The position numbers were made by a program, and so were the translations under genes. Shown here piece after piece: positions 45,047 through 55,039 of a stretch of DNA of 55,879 nucleotides; positions within the stretch are counted from its first letter, which is position 1; each line of letters opens with the position of its first letter. This DNA comes from Gluconobacter thailandicus F149-1 = NBRC 100600. GTDB lineage: Bacteria; Pseudomonadota; Alphaproteobacteria; Acetobacterales; Acetobacteraceae. Below the pieces are notes generated by a model, which did no database searches, was not told where the DNA came from, and saw only the letters and a program-made list of their open reading frames with translations. The DNA is taken from positions 1 through 55,879 of the forward strand of contig NZ_BANH01000057.1 in assembly GCF_000964465.1 (NCBI RefSeq). Reading direction: 5' to 3'.

Positions 45047-45077
45047 CCGAGAGACCTGGCCAAGCCAGATCTCTCGG
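45047..45077 (-). terminator. Strong hairpin after ornithine decarboxylase
   Basis: 13-bp arms (CCGAGAGAYCTGG type, one G-U on the minus strand) with a 5-nt loop, 10 bp after the ODC stop. No T-tract follows, so it may stop RNA decay rather than terminate. Confidence 0.55.
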
Positions 45078-45087
45078 ACTGAGTGTT

Positions 45088-46227
45088 TTAGATGTAGTGC
45101 TCGGTCAGCGGTGGGAAGCCATTGAAACCGACCGAGCAGTAAGTCGAGACATAGGCGCCGGTTGCCAGGATCTCGATCCGATCTCCGGATTTCAGGCTGT
45201 TCGGCAACGGGATGCGGTTCTTTTCGTAAAGAATATCCACACCATCGCAGCTTGGGCCGGCTACGACACAGGGTGAGCGCGTGCTGTCGTTCTCATCGTG
45301 AGGCGTGCGGAATGTGTAGCGAATGGCTTCGCCTTCTGTTTCCGCCAGACCACCAAAGCGCCCGATGTCCAGATAAACCCAGCGTGGATCCTTCTCAGCG
45401 CCACCGCGGCGGCTGACGAGAATGACCTCGCTGGAGACCAGACCAGCCTGACCCACCATGTACCGGCCTGGCTCAAGCAGGACTTCAGGCTCACCGTCTG
45501 GAAAGTGTTCGGCCAATGCTGCACGGATGGCTGTACCAAAATCCTGCACGGACGGGATGTTCTCCCGATAATGCGTCGGGAATCCACCGCCCAGATTGAT
45601 CATCTGAAGGTCGAGACCTTCCGCACGAAGCTCATGATACAGCGTTGCTGCTTTGGCGATGGCGTGCTGATAGGCGGCAATGCCGGTCTGCTGGCTGCCT
45701 ACATGGAAGGACAGGCCGTAAGGGTGCAGGCCCAGCTCTTTCGCACGTCGCATGAGATCGCGGGCATGGGCGATCGTTGTGCCGAACTTGCGGGACAGAG
45801 GCCAGTCAGCACCTTCGTTTTCGACGGCCAGACGGCAGAAGACGCGCGCGCCAGGTGCATTGGCGGCGATTTTCTCAAGTTCTTCCATGCTGTCCAGCAC
45901 GAAGAGATCAATCCCCATCGCGCGGGCCTCACGGATGGCCCCGACCTTCTTGAGGGTATTGCCATAGGAGATACGGTCAGCCGTGGCGCCTGCGTCGAGG
46001 CACATCCGGATTTCTTCCAGAGAGGCGGCGTCGAAGGAGGACCCGAGAGCGACAAGGCGTTTCAGGATTGCCGGAGCTGGGTTGGCCTTGATGGCATAGT
46101 AGATCTTGCCTGACGGAAGCGCGTCATGAAGAGCACGATAGTTGTTTTCCACAACATCGAGATCAACGACGAGGCAAGGAGTTGCCGGCTGTTGCTCGGC
46201 AAGAAAACGGGTGATTTTGGGAGTCAT
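45088..46227 (-). CDS. Type III PLP-dependent ornithine decarboxylase
   Basis: 379 residues from the ATG at 46227 (MTPKITRFLAEQQPATP); earlier in-frame starts would add 79 residues with no family pattern. Alanine-racemase fold: the PLP lysine is Lys47 (YAIKANP), glycine loop LGGGFPTHY, and catalytic Cys in GPSCDGVD near the end. It makes putrescine from ornithine, possibly also cadaverine from lysine. A structured leader precedes it. Confidence 0.9.
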   Translation of the reverse strand: MTPKITRFLAEQQPATPCLVVDLDVVENNYRALHDALPSGKIYYAIKANPAPAILKRLVALGSSFDAASLEEIRMCLDAGATADRISYGNTLKKVGAIREARAMGIDLFVLDSMEELEKIAANAPGARVFCRLAVENEGADWPLSRKFGTTIAHARDLMRRAKELGLHPYGLSFHVGSQQTGIAAYQHAIAKAATLYHELRAEGLDLQMINLGGGFPTHYRENIPSVQDFGTAIRAALAEHFPDGEPEVLLEPGRYMVGQAGLVSSEVILVSRRGGAEKDPRWVYLDIGRFGGLAETEGEAIRYTFRTPHDENDSTRSPCVVAGPSCDGVDILYEKNRIPLPNSLKSGDRIEILATGAYVSTYCSVGFNGFPPLTEHYI

Positions 46228-46290
46228 GACACTCATTCCCAGAACCGGACTCGTCAGGGAAGAATGACACCCTGCGAGTGTGTTGCGAAA
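46228..46290 (-). promoter_or_regulatory. Structured leader of ornithine decarboxylase, speF-like candidate
   Basis: Two exclusive pairings are visible in the RNA just before the start. In one, CAGGG (46274-46270) pairs with CCCTG (46259-46255). In the other, CCC (46259-46257) and TCATT (46267-46263) pair with GGGAATGA (46240-46233), hiding the region just before the start codon. The speF RNA element precedes this gene family in alphaproteobacteria; I suggest, not claim, that this is one. Confidence 0.5.
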
Positions 46291-46612
46291 CGGTCGAACG
46301 GACCAGCGAATAGCGGGGACCCAAACAAACGGGACCCGGAAGGCCAGAACGCTTGACGTCGTTGCGTAACCTCGAGAGGGCCAGTGGCACGTGCGTTGCT
46401 GCGTGACGGGGCGTATGAAACCAAAGCTTCGTCGTTGCAAGGGGTATTTTTGCATTATTTGCATTTAGGAAATAATGATGGCCGTGAAATCAGGGCAAAT
46501 TCGGAACGCAGAAGGCTATTTCTGCGTAATAGCTGGGCCGAACTGATCTTCCGTCTGAAGAGCAGTTCACCTTGCATTCTGCCCATAAACAGGAACTGCC
46601 GAGGACCCCTGC
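46291..46612. other. Divergent intergenic region, no gene
   Basis: Lies between the ODC leader and the BrkB-like gene. It should hold both promoters. The middle (46440-46520) is AT-rich. I see no supported coding frame. Confidence 0.5.
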
Positions 46613-47758
46613 GTGAGCTTATTTCCCGATTCTGCGTCAGCTTCCGGCCCTGCGCCGGACGCACCTTCGGACCCTGACCGGAAAACAATCCAGAACGATA
46701 TGGAACGTGTCAGGCAACTGACGCCCGACCCGGACGAGGAGGATATCCGTCAGGCGCGCAAGCTCGGCCCGGATGCGCCGGGAACAGGGGCAGCCTCTCC
46801 GCTCAATATGCCAAAGGCTGGCTGGAAGATCATATTTCGTCAGGTCTTCTCAGAGATAGGCTCATCCCAGACGTCGCTTTCAGCTGCCGGATGCGCATTC
46901 TACGCAACCTTGTCGCTCTTCCCGGCCATTTCCAGTCTGATTTCGCTTTATGGTCTGGCTTTTGACCTTCAGACCGTAGAGCCGCAGCTTGAAGTGTTGC
47001 GCCATTTACTGCCACCCACCGCGTATTCGCTGATCGGGAACCGGATTCATGAGCTGGTGTCCCAGCCTCATACGTCCCTGACGATAGGCCTGATTTTCTC
47101 GCTGTCTGTGGCCCTCTGGTCAGCCTCTGCCAGCACAAAGTCGATTCTTTCGGCTCTGAACATGGCCTATAATACGACCGAAACCCGCGGGTTTCTGCGC
47201 TTTCAAGCAACAGCGCTGGCGACGACATTTACGGCGGTGTTTGGTGCCGCTCTCACACTGGCCCTCATGGTCGCGGCGCCAGCCCTTGTTGATTATCTGC
47301 CGCGCATCTTGGGGTTCCGGAAACCGCCGCCGCCCTTTGACCTGCTGGTTTCCTATGGTGCGCCGCTGGTTGTTCATACGTTGGCGCCGCTGTTGATGCT
47401 GCTGTTCGTCTTCGTGGCGGTGACGATGCTTTATCGTTTCGCGCCGTGCCGTGAAGCGGCAAAATGGCGCTGGATTGTGCCTGGCTCTGCCGTCGCTACA
47501 GTTCTGTGGGTTCTGCTGTCCCTTGGATTTTCCTGGTACGTCGCACATTTTGCGAGTTATGGCGCAACGTACGGACCCTTGGGTGCCGTCGCCGCGATCA
47601 TGATGTGGTTTTTCGTGAGTGCGTATGTCGTGCTGTTCGGCGCGGAGCTGAATGCGGGGCTTGAAGAGCGCGCACGAGGTGCACAACCTCGTATTTCTGG
47701 GCTGCCTCAACCTGACCCACTGGTGGCCGAAGCTGTCGCAGCAGAGCATTCGCCCTAA
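46613..47758 (+). CDS. YihY/BrkB family membrane protein
   Basis: 381 residues starting at a GTG. The first 65 residues are hydrophilic and acidic (DPDEEDIRQARKLGPDAPG), then six membrane helices follow: AAGCAFYATLSLFPAISSLI at about 90 and last GAVAAIMMWFFVSAYVVLFG at about 320. The family was once thought to include RNase BN; its function is not settled. Converges with rlpA. Confidence 0.88.
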   Translation: MSLFPDSASASGPAPDAPSDPDRKTIQNDMERVRQLTPDPDEEDIRQARKLGPDAPGTGAASPLNMPKAGWKIIFRQVFSEIGSSQTSLSAAGCAFYATLSLFPAISSLISLYGLAFDLQTVEPQLEVLRHLLPPTAYSLIGNRIHELVSQPHTSLTIGLIFSLSVALWSASASTKSILSALNMAYNTTETRGFLRFQATALATTFTAVFGAALTLALMVAAPALVDYLPRILGFRKPPPPFDLLVSYGAPLVVHTLAPLLMLLFVFVAVTMLYRFAPCREAAKWRWIVPGSAVATVLWVLLSLGFSWYVAHFASYGATYGPLGAVAAIMMWFFVSAYVVLFGAELNAGLEERARGAQPRISGLPQPDPLVAEAVAAEHSP

Positions 47759-47779
47759 TGGTTCAGGGCGAATGCGTTT

Positions 47780-47805
47780 CCCCGCCGGTTAGTGCTGGCG
47801 GGTTC
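47780..47805. terminator. Bidirectional-type hairpin between BrkB gene and rlpA
   Basis: CCCGCC pairs with GGCGGG around a 10-nt loop, followed on plus by TTCTTTTCC. It overlaps the end of rlpA, whose stop lies in the loop. Confidence 0.55.
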
Positions 47806-48421
47806 TTTTCCTGGAAGAAGATTGAGAAGAAGCGGCCTGGATGGCTTCTTCACTGGTATCAGCCGAATCGGCTTCAGCCACTTCGCTTGCGACATTCGGG
47901 GCTGACATATCCGTTGCTGGATGGTCAGCAACCCGTGCGATCGTGACATGCGCCGTACCGCTATGCAGCATCCCGATACGTTCGGCGGCAGCATGGGACA
48001 GATCAATAATCCGGCTGTTGAATGGACCTCGATCATTGACGGTGACGATCACTGACCGGCCCGTGTCCTGAGACGTGACAAGCAGCTTCGTGCCGATTGG
48101 CAGGGAGGGATGAGCAGCCGTCATGTCATTGGTGTTGAAGATCTGGCCGCTGCTGGTTCGGCGGCCATGGAAATGACGTCCATACCAACTGGCCATGCCG
48201 TGCTGCGTCCAGGATGCTGCCTTGTGCGCTCGGTTCGCGAGGGCGGTTCGTACCGAATCCGCCCAGCTTGTTCTGACTGTCCCCGCTGAACCATCCGGAG
48301 ACTCGTCGGCCGCATAGGCGACAGAGGCACCGCTCATTCCTGCAAGGGCGACAGCAAAAGTCATGCCGCGCAGAGGAACCAGACGTAAAGATGGGCGTAG
48401 GGCAGACAGGACAAAATGCAC
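47789..48421 (-). CDS. rlpA: RlpA-like septal ring lytic transglycosylase
   Basis: About 210 residues from a GTG at 48421. It gives a basic N-terminus, then a signal peptide ending AGMSGASVAYA; starts further up would overlap the aroQ promoter. The double-psi beta barrel shows GMASWYGRHFHGRRTSSGQ, TVNDRGPF and RIIDLSHAAAERIGM. No lipobox Cys, so it would be a soluble periplasmic form. The Ser/Ala-rich tail ends with SSSRKRTRQH. No SPOR domain is present. Confidence 0.87.
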   Translation of the reverse strand: MHFVLSALRPSLRLVPLRGMTFAVALAGMSGASVAYAADESPDGSAGTVRTSWADSVRTALANRAHKAASWTQHGMASWYGRHFHGRRTSSGQIFNTNDMTAAHPSLPIGTKLLVTSQDTGRSVIVTVNDRGPFNSRIIDLSHAAAERIGMLHSGTAHVTIARVADHPATDMSAPNVASEVAEADSADTSEEAIQAASSQSSSRKRTRQH

Positions 48422-48575
48422 TAGACTGGTTTCTTCTCCAGTGGACGAAAGCGGGCTCGAACCATGCTTCCTAGCACAAAACCGAGGCCCTGTCCCCTTT
48501 TGAACCCTGCGAAGACGGCAGGAATAGGGCGATGACGCTTTCATGACGGCTCCGAAAGTGCTATCGCGCGGCCAG

Positions 48576-49025
48576 ATGAAACGTCCTCTCATTGCCGTAC
48601 TGAACGGCCCGAACCTCAATATGCTGGGTCTTCGTCAACCCGGAATCTATGGCCACGCTACGCTCGATGATGTCGAGCAGGTGTGCATTCAGGCTGCCGA
48701 ACGTCTGGATGTTGCCATTGATTTCCGCCAGACAAACGGTGAGGGGGAACTCGTGTCCTGGGTGCAGGAATGTCGCGGCCGTGCTGATGGAATCGTGATC
48801 AATCCTGCCGCTTATGGACATACCTCGATTGCTTTGCTTGACGCGCTTCTTGCCGTCGAGCTGCCAATCGTTGAGGTTCACATCTCGAATATTCACCGCA
48901 GGGAGCCATTCCGGCATCATACCTACGTCTCGCAGGCCGCCATCGGTGTGATCTGCGGCCTCGGCGTCAGGGGATACGCGCATGCGCTTCAGGCAATAAC
49001 CGACATGATCGAAGACGAAGGATGA
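48576..49025 (+). CDS. aroQ: 3-dehydroquinate dehydratase, type II
   Basis: 149 residues from the ATG at 48576; an ATG at 48543 would add 11 residues before the canonical start. Shikimate pathway. Markers: IAVLNGPNLNMLGLRQPGIYG (catalytic Tyr), NPAAYGHTSIALLDAL (catalytic His) and VHISNIHRREPFR. The stop overlaps accB by 4 nt, a linkage seen in many alphaproteobacteria. Confidence 0.96.
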   Translation: MKRPLIAVLNGPNLNMLGLRQPGIYGHATLDDVEQVCIQAAERLDVAIDFRQTNGEGELVSWVQECRGRADGIVINPAAYGHTSIALLDALLAVELPIVEVHISNIHRREPFRHHTYVSQAAIGVICGLGVRGYAHALQAITDMIEDEG

Positions 49026-49477
49026 GCCGTATGCTCGTGGACAAGGATGCCATTCGGGCATTGGCCGATATTCTGACCGAAACCGGCCTGACCGAAATCG
49101 AGATTTCCGAAGCGGACAGCCGCATCCGCGTGGCGCGCAATGTCAACGTGGTCCAGGCTGCCGCTCCGGCCGTTGCAGCTGCGCCTGTGGCTGCCGCTGT
49201 GGCTCCGGTTTCTGCTGCCGCTCCGGCTGATCCGGCCAAGCATCCGGGCGCTGTGCCCAGCCCGATGGTGGGTGTGGCTTACCTGACGCCTGATCCGTCC
49301 TCCCCGCCATTCGCGCAGGAAGGCCAGCCAGTTGCTGCCGGCCAGACGATCATGCTGATCGAGGCCATGAAAACCTTCAACCAGATCAAGGCTCCTCGCG
49401 CTGGCACGCTGACGAAGTTCCTCGTCGAGTCCGGTCAGCCTGTTGAATTTGGTGAGCCACTGGCGATCATCGAGTAA
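49022..49477 (+). CDS. accB: Acetyl-CoA carboxylase biotin carboxyl carrier protein
   Basis: 151 residues. An N-terminal helical region, an Ala/Pro-rich linker (about 45-75) and a biotinyl domain whose biotinylated Lys117 lies in IEAMKTFNQ. Overlaps aroQ by 4 nt and accC by 1 nt, so translation is coupled. Confidence 0.96.
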   Translation: MSRMLVDKDAIRALADILTETGLTEIEISEADSRIRVARNVNVVQAAAPAVAAAPVAAAVAPVSAAAPADPAKHPGAVPSPMVGVAYLTPDPSSPPFAQEGQPVAAGQTIMLIEAMKTFNQIKAPRAGTLTKFLVESGQPVEFGEPLAIIE

Positions 49478-50826
49478 TGTTTTCAAAAATCCTTATTGCC
49501 AACCGTGGTGAGATTGCGCTGCGTATTCAGCGCGCCTGCCGCGAGATGGGCATCAAAACCGTAGCGGTTCATTCCACGGCTGACGCCGATGCCATGCATG
49601 TGCGTCTGGCGGACGAAGCCGTCTGCATTGGTCCGCCAAGTTCTCGTGATTCGTATCTGAACGTTGCTGCCATTCTCTCGGCTGCCACGATCACCGGTGC
49701 GGAAGCGATTCATCCCGGCTATGGCTTCCTTTCCGAGAATGCCGAATTCGCCGAGACGGTTGAAGAGCATGGCCTGGCCTTCATTGGTCCGACCGCTCAG
49801 CATATCCGTATGATGGGCGACAAAATCACGGCCAAGACGACCATGCGTGAGCTGGGCGTTCCATTGGTTCCGGGATCTGACGGTGCACTGCCGGATCTGC
49901 AGTCGGCTCGTGAAGTGGCTGAACGCGTGGGCTATCCTGTGCTGATCAAAGCCGCTGCTGGCGGTGGTGGTCGTGGCATGAAGGTTGCCAAGACGGCTGA
50001 CGAGATTGAGGAAGCCTGGACCGTCGCACGTACCGAAGCGCGCGCGGCCTTCGGGAATGACGAAGTCTATCTTGAAAAGTATCTCAATCGTCCGCGTCAT
50101 ATCGAGCTTCAGATCCTTGGTGATGCCCATGGCAACGTGGTGCATTTCGGCGAGCGTGACTGCTCCCTCCAGCGTCGTCACCAGAAGCTGCTTGAGGAAG
50201 CAGGTTCTCCGGCTCTGACGGATGCTGAGCGTGAAGAAATCGGTCGCACCTCGACCGAGGCTCTGGCCCGCATGGGTTACCGGAATGCCGGCACGCTTGA
50301 GTTCCTGTATCAGGATGGTCAGTTCTGCTTCATCGAGATGAACACCCGCCTTCAGGTGGAGCATCCGGTGACGGAAATGGTGTGCAGCGTCGATCTGGTG
50401 CGTGAGCAGATCCGGATCGCGGCTGGCGAGAAGCTTGGCTACACGCAGAAGGACATCAAGATGTCCGGCCATGCTATCGAGTGCCGCATCAACGCCGAGA
50501 ACCCGGAAACCTTTGCGCCGAGCCCTGGCACGGTCAATGTGTTCCATGCTCCGGGCGGTCTGGGTGTACGAATGGACAGCGCTCTTTATGCTGGCTATCG
50601 CATCCCGCCGTACTACGACAGCATGATTGCCAAGCTGATCGTTCATGCTCCGACCCGTCAGGAAGCCATCGCCCGCATGCAGCGCGCGCTGGACGAATGT
50701 GTGGTTGATGGCGTGCAGACGGTGATCCCATTGCACCGGAAGATCCTTGCTGATCCGTCTTTCCAGAAGGGTGACTACACCATTCACTGGCTGGAAAACT
50801 TTGTAGCTGCACAGACGAAGTCCTGA
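49477..50826 (+). CDS. accC: Biotin carboxylase
   Basis: 449 residues, the standard length. ATP-grasp enzyme that carboxylates biotin on AccB. Markers: [48 protein letters not shown], and [15 protein letters not shown]. The carboxyltransferase genes accA and accD are not in the window. Confidence 0.97.
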   Translation: MFSKILIANRGEIALRIQRACREMGIKTVAVHSTADADAMHVRLADEAVCIGPPSSRDSYLNVAAILSAATITGAEAIHPGYGFLSENAEFAETVEEHGLAFIGPTAQHIRMMGDKITAKTTMRELGVPLVPGSDGALPDLQSAREVAERVGYPVLIKAAAGGGGRGMKVAKTADEIEEAWTVARTEARAAFGNDEVYLEKYLNRPRHIELQILGDAHGNVVHFGERDCSLQRRHQKLLEEAGSPALTDAEREEIGRTSTEALARMGYRNAGTLEFLYQDGQFCFIEMNTRLQVEHPVTEMVCSVDLVREQIRIAAGEKLGYTQKDIKMSGHAIECRINAENPETFAPSPGTVNVFHAPGGLGVRMDSALYAGYRIPPYYDSMIAKLIVHAPTRQEAIARMQRALDECVVDGVQTVIPLHRKILADPSFQKGDYTIHWLENFVAAQTKS

Positions 50827-50842
50827 TCTGGAGACCCATGCG

Positions 50843-51412
50843 ATGAGTTACGCAGAAACCGTCTTTCTGGATGTTCAGGTCGGACATGTCCCGCAGGTCG
50901 TTTCTGCGCTCTCCGGCCTTGAAGGGGTCGGAGCATGGGTGACGGAAATTGGTCGGCTCAACCGGATCACATTGCTCCGGACCGCAGAGACTTATGCCGA
51001 ATTGCTGGAAGGACGTCCGGAAGTACTGGCGTCTCTGCCGCATGAGCATCTGGTTCGGGTAGATGTGACGTCCTGGCGTGTGGTCACACCTGTGGCTGAG
51101 CCAGGGATTTATGGCGGTGTCTACGAATGGCGGTGCTATGAGGCTACGCCTGATGGCATGGCAGGTCTGGAAGAGCGTTTTCTGGCTGCCGTACCGGAGC
51201 GGACAGGGCTTTCGCCGCTGACATGCACACTGGTTTCGATTGAAGGTACTCCGCGCTTTGCCCATTTGTGGCCATACGTAGATCTGAACCAGCGTGCTGA
51301 AGTCCGTTCAGCTGCGGTTGCAACAGGAATATGGCCACCGAAGGTGGCATCTTTCCTGACGCGGATGGAAAATGAAATTCTCGTTCCGCTGCCGGGCTCG
51401 GCTTGGCGTTAA
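50843..51412 (+). CDS. NIPSNAP-like domain protein
   Basis: 189 residues. The second half has a ferredoxin-like fold resembling NIPSNAP: YEWRCYEATPDGMAGLEERF, then HLWPYVDLNQRAEVRS. The first half appears a second, diverged copy (VFLDVQVGHVPQVVSAL, then WVTEIGRLNRITLL). Such proteins are mostly of unknown function. It follows accC by 16 bp and may be in its operon; a strong terminator follows. Confidence 0.75.
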   Translation: MSYAETVFLDVQVGHVPQVVSALSGLEGVGAWVTEIGRLNRITLLRTAETYAELLEGRPEVLASLPHEHLVRVDVTSWRVVTPVAEPGIYGGVYEWRCYEATPDGMAGLEERFLAAVPERTGLSPLTCTLVSIEGTPRFAHLWPYVDLNQRAEVRSAAVATGIWPPKVASFLTRMENEILVPLPGSAWR

Positions 51413-51439
51413 CGTATCACGCCGACTTAGAGAAAAAGA

Positions 51440-51474
51440 AAGCCGGGCTGCACTGTTGCGGCCCGGCTTTTTTA
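51440..51474 (+). terminator. Rho-independent terminator of accBC operon
   Basis: AAGCCGGGC pairs with GCCCGGCTT (9 bp) around a 12-nt loop, followed by TTTTTATT. It lies 27 bp after the NIPSNAP-like gene stop and 6 bp before the convergent exporter gene. Confidence 0.92.
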
Positions 51475-51479
51475 TTGGA

Positions 51480-53678
51480 TCATCCGGTTATGGGCTGGGT
51501 CCACTGACCATATTGGCTGAGCCCGGTAAATTTGGAAGCTGAGGGCTTTTCCTCACTCACGGAAGCATGGCTCTCCCGTTCAATTTTCAGGCCGTCTGCT
51601 GTGAGGCGGAACACGATGTCTGCATGTGCAATGGTTGCAGGTCGATGCGCGACCATAATGCGTGTCTTGTTGAGCTGTCGCAGCGCCTTGGCGACTTTTG
51701 CTTCGGTGGCTTCGTCCAGATGGCTGGTGGCCTCATCAAGAAACAGGATCTGAGGTGCACGATAAAGGGCGCGGGCGAGAAGGGCGCGCTGCTTCTGTCC
51801 GCCAGAAAGGCTGGATCCCATGTCGCCCACAAGGGATTCATACCGCATGGGCATGCGCTGGACATCGTCGTGAATGGCGGCCCGTCTGGCGCAGGTTTCG
51901 ATGAGCGCCTGATCAGGGCTTTCCGAGAACCCGCAGATATTGTCTCCGATTGAGCCGGAAAACAGGCCATCATCCTGGAGCACCCCGGCAATCTGGGAAC
52001 GGTAGCCATCCAGTGTGAGACTGCGGATCTCGGAACCGTCCATAAAGATTTCCCCCTCAGTGGGCTGCTGAAGTCCCATGAGAGTTTTCAGCAGCGTCGT
52101 CTTGCCGCAGCCGGAAGGCCCGACAATGGCCACGCTCTGTCCGGCAGGAATGTCGAAGGACAGGTTCCGGAAAATCCAGGGTCCGTCAGGGCTGTAGCGT
52201 ACGGAGAGATTGCGGACGGCCAGACTGCCGCGGCCTGCCTCATGAGAGGATGGCGATGGCAGGGGAAGGCCTTGTGGCTCAGGCTCGCTCATGACGATAT
52301 CTGAAAGACGATCCGTCTGGATGCTCAGCATCCGGAGCTTGAAGCCGGTATTGATGAGGCTGCTGATCCGGCCGGCAAACTGGTCCTTGTAGGACAGGAA
52401 CGCCACGAGCATACCGACGGACATATGGCCGCGCATGACCATATTGGCGCCAAGGACCAGCATGATCAGACGGTCTGCACCGAAGATCATATCAGCCAGG
52501 CGACCAAAGATCAGATCAAAGCGCTGGAGCCGCAGGTGAATGTTCATCGAGTCAATGACGCTGTTCAGCCAGGCTGTCTGACGCCGCTCCCGAAGGTTCA
52601 GAAGCTTGACGGTGGCCATGTTGCGCAGGGTTTCGATGAAATGCGTCTGGCTTTTCGCATCCTGTACGACGGCTTCTTCCGAGGCGCGACGGTAGGTGCC
52701 GTAGGTCGTCAGACGCAGAAGAATATCCAGCCCCATGGCCACACAGGCAATGGCGCCGAGCCAGCCGCCATAGAGGAACAGCATCACGCCCATTCCGACG
52801 GCCATGATGCCGTCCAGAATGGTTTGCACGAGGTCGGTGGTTAGTGTGTGCTGAATGGCGGAGAGCGCACCGAAACGGGAAATGACGTCTCCGATATGGC
52901 GCCGTGCGAAATAGTCCAGCGGCAGGCGCGTCAGATGTTCAAAAAGCGAGCCGTTCCATTTCAGGGAGACCCGACTTCCGAACATGACCACGGCCCAGCT
53001 TCGAACACTGGCCACCAGCATCTGGAGCAACAGGAGCACGACCATGGCGCAGGCGACGGTCGTGAGAAGATCGTGGTCTCCTGTGACAAGCACTTCATCA
53101 ATGATGATCTGGCTGACCATCGGTGAGAACAGGGCGATGATTTCCAGGCCCAGAGAGAGTGCAAACAGGTAAGCCAGTGCGGGTTTGAGGCCCGAAACAT
53201 GCCGAAACATGTCCCTGAGCCGAAGGGTTTTGCGCTCATCCTTACGCTCGAAACGTTCGGTCGGTGTGACTTCGAGTGCGACGCCAGTGAATTCCCGTGA
53301 AAATTCCTCCCGACCAATTTCCCGTCTACCCACAGCGGGATCATGAATGATGACGGCCTGCTTCCTGCGCTCTATCAGAACGACGAAGTGATTCATGCCC
53401 CAGTGTAGAATGCAGGGGAGAGTCAGTTTATCGAGGTCTTCAATTTCCAGCCTGACAGCACGGGCGTTGAGACCTACACGACCTGCAACCCCGACAATTT
53501 CCCGCAGGGTTGTTCCTTGAGACGACGTTCCCTGCTGCCGACGAAAGGTGGCAATATCAATGGAGTGACCATGGTATCCCATGACCATGGCGAGGCAGGC
53601 GAGGCCGCACTCAGCCGCTTCGGACTGAAGAACGACAGGAACATGGCGGCCAAAGCCGAACTGGAGATCACGCAGCAT
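51480..53678 (-). CDS. C39 peptidase-containing ABC exporter
   Basis: 732 residues, full-length peptidase-containing ABC transporter of the bacteriocin exporter type. The C39 peptidase covers 1-135 with Cys24 (AECGLACLAM), His97 (WGMNHFVVL) and Asp113 (HDPAVG). Six membrane helices run from about 165 to 450. The ATPase has Walker A GPSGCGKT (520-527), signature LSGGQKQR (624-631) and Walker B LFLDEAT. It would cut a leader after Gly-Gly and export the rest. It is 11 bp after the HlyD gene. All catalytic residues are kept. Confidence 0.95.
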   Translation of the reverse strand: MLRDLQFGFGRHVPVVLQSEAAECGLACLAMVMGYHGHSIDIATFRRQQGTSSQGTTLREIVGVAGRVGLNARAVRLEIEDLDKLTLPCILHWGMNHFVVLIERRKQAVIIHDPAVGRREIGREEFSREFTGVALEVTPTERFERKDERKTLRLRDMFRHVSGLKPALAYLFALSLGLEIIALFSPMVSQIIIDEVLVTGDHDLLTTVACAMVVLLLLQMLVASVRSWAVVMFGSRVSLKWNGSLFEHLTRLPLDYFARRHIGDVISRFGALSAIQHTLTTDLVQTILDGIMAVGMGVMLFLYGGWLGAIACVAMGLDILLRLTTYGTYRRASEEAVVQDAKSQTHFIETLRNMATVKLLNLRERRQTAWLNSVIDSMNIHLRLQRFDLIFGRLADMIFGADRLIMLVLGANMVMRGHMSVGMLVAFLSYKDQFAGRISSLINTGFKLRMLSIQTDRLSDIVMSEPEPQGLPLPSPSSHEAGRGSLAVRNLSVRYSPDGPWIFRNLSFDIPAGQSVAIVGPSGCGKTTLLKTLMGLQQPTEGEIFMDGSEIRSLTLDGYRSQIAGVLQDDGLFSGSIGDNICGFSESPDQALIETCARRAAIHDDVQRMPMRYESLVGDMGSSLSGGQKQRALLARALYRAPQILFLDEATSHLDEATEAKVAKALRQLNKTRIMVAHRPATIAHADIVFRLTADGLKIERESHASVSEEKPSASKFTGLSQYGQWTQPITG

Positions 53679-53689
53679 CCGGGTTCTCC

Positions 53690-54982
53690 TTATCGCGGGC
53701 CAATGGTGGTGGTGGTCAGGGTGTTGCGGACACTGATGACGGGATCAAGGAGCCACTGCCAGAGGTGCCTGCGGTCTGTTGCAATATCGGCAGAAACCGT
53801 CATGCCAGCTTCAAGTGGACGTCGTGTTCCATAGGTCTCGATATAAGTCTGATCTGGTTGGACCCGGATGCGGTAAATATCCTGCGGGGAACTGTTTTTC
53901 TGATCGTTCTCCTGCCCGGAATGAGGTGCCTGCTGCCCTCCGCTGGTGACAGGAGCATGCGTGATCTCTGCAATATGACCATGATGCAGACCGAATTTCT
54001 GGTACGGAAACGCGTCATAGCGCAGCAGGACAGGCTCGTTTTCTTTGAGGAAGCCAATTGAAGCGCTGTTGACGTAAAGCTCGATCTGCAGAGCCTGGTC
54101 TGTCGGCAGCAAGGTCACAAGGGACGTGCCCGCTGCGACCTGTTCACCCAGATAACCGCGGACCCCGGTCAGGATCCCATCTTCCGGAGCGAGAACAATC
54201 GTGCTGCGTCGACCTTCGTTCTCCGCAGTCTGCTGGTCGATGGCCGCAATCTGCTTGTCCAGTTCATTCAGGTCGTGGGAGAGCTCGGTATCAAACCGGG
54301 CAAGTTTGGAGGCGAGATCAGAAATCTTGCTTTCCGCGTCAGTGCGGGACTGCAGGGCCTGTGCGTGGGAGCTGAGAAGCTGCGCGTAGGTATAAAGCTG
54401 GCTCTGGAACTGCGTCTCCGTGATCAGATGATTGTTCTGCGCGCCCTGCATCTTTGCCAGAGCTCTCTGAACCAGAGGCAAAACGCTTTCATCATTGGAA
54501 AGCTGGGCAGAGATCTGCTCACGCTGGCGGGTCAGGAACTGGATCTGATTCAGAAGGGCCTGATGCTCGATGGGAGCGGATTTTTCGCGTAAAGCCCGCT
54601 GGTTCTCCAGAAGCGTCTTTTGACGCAAAAGGTCCGCCAGAACCTGCTTCTGTGTCGGTCCGGTCAGGGATGTGGCTTCCAGATCTTCTGTGAAAAGCAT
54701 GTCGCCTTTCTGAACGTGTTGCCCCTCTGTGGCGTGAATGACTGAAATCGTTCCCGGTTGAATGGCGCCAAGTGTCAGGAGGCCGCTCTTCGGCATGACC
54801 TGTCCGGTTGCATGCACGCGACGGGTATAGGTACCAAACGTCAGAAGGAGCACTGTTCCGACGGTGAGAGCCAGACAACTCCAGGCCACAATCCGCACGG
54901 AGAGGGGTTGGCTGATCTGGACACGTCCGAGCCATGCGTCACGACGGGCATCCAAGGCTTCACGGCGAAAAAGAGAACTCAT
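53690..54982 (-). CDS. HlyD-family membrane fusion protein
   Basis: 430 residues. A short basic cytoplasmic start, one membrane helix at about 28-50 (IVAWSCLALTVGTVLLLTFG), a lipoyl half-motif (VHATEGQHVQKGDML), a long coiled coil from about 115 to 265 and the beta-barrel. The C-terminal region has RRPLEAGMTVSADI, an HlyD marker. It links the inner-membrane exporter to an outer-membrane TolC, whose gene is not in the window. Confidence 0.93.
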   Translation of the reverse strand: MSSLFRREALDARRDAWLGRVQISQPLSVRIVAWSCLALTVGTVLLLTFGTYTRRVHATGQVMPKSGLLTLGAIQPGTISVIHATEGQHVQKGDMLFTEDLEATSLTGPTQKQVLADLLRQKTLLENQRALREKSAPIEHQALLNQIQFLTRQREQISAQLSNDESVLPLVQRALAKMQGAQNNHLITETQFQSQLYTYAQLLSSHAQALQSRTDAESKISDLASKLARFDTELSHDLNELDKQIAAIDQQTAENEGRRSTIVLAPEDGILTGVRGYLGEQVAAGTSLVTLLPTDQALQIELYVNSASIGFLKENEPVLLRYDAFPYQKFGLHHGHIAEITHAPVTSGGQQAPHSGQENDQKNSSPQDIYRIRVQPDQTYIETYGTRRPLEAGMTVSADIATDRRHLWQWLLDPVISVRNTLTTTTIGPR

Positions 54983-55039
54983 GGGTAACGATATGAACCA
55001 AGAGAAGTGAAGAGAAAGTAAAAATGCTTAGATAGCAGT

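Noticed and set aside
49483-50787. 434-codon open frame on minus across accC
   Set aside because: A shadow of the strongly conserved biotin carboxylase; long antisense frames are common with this codon use.
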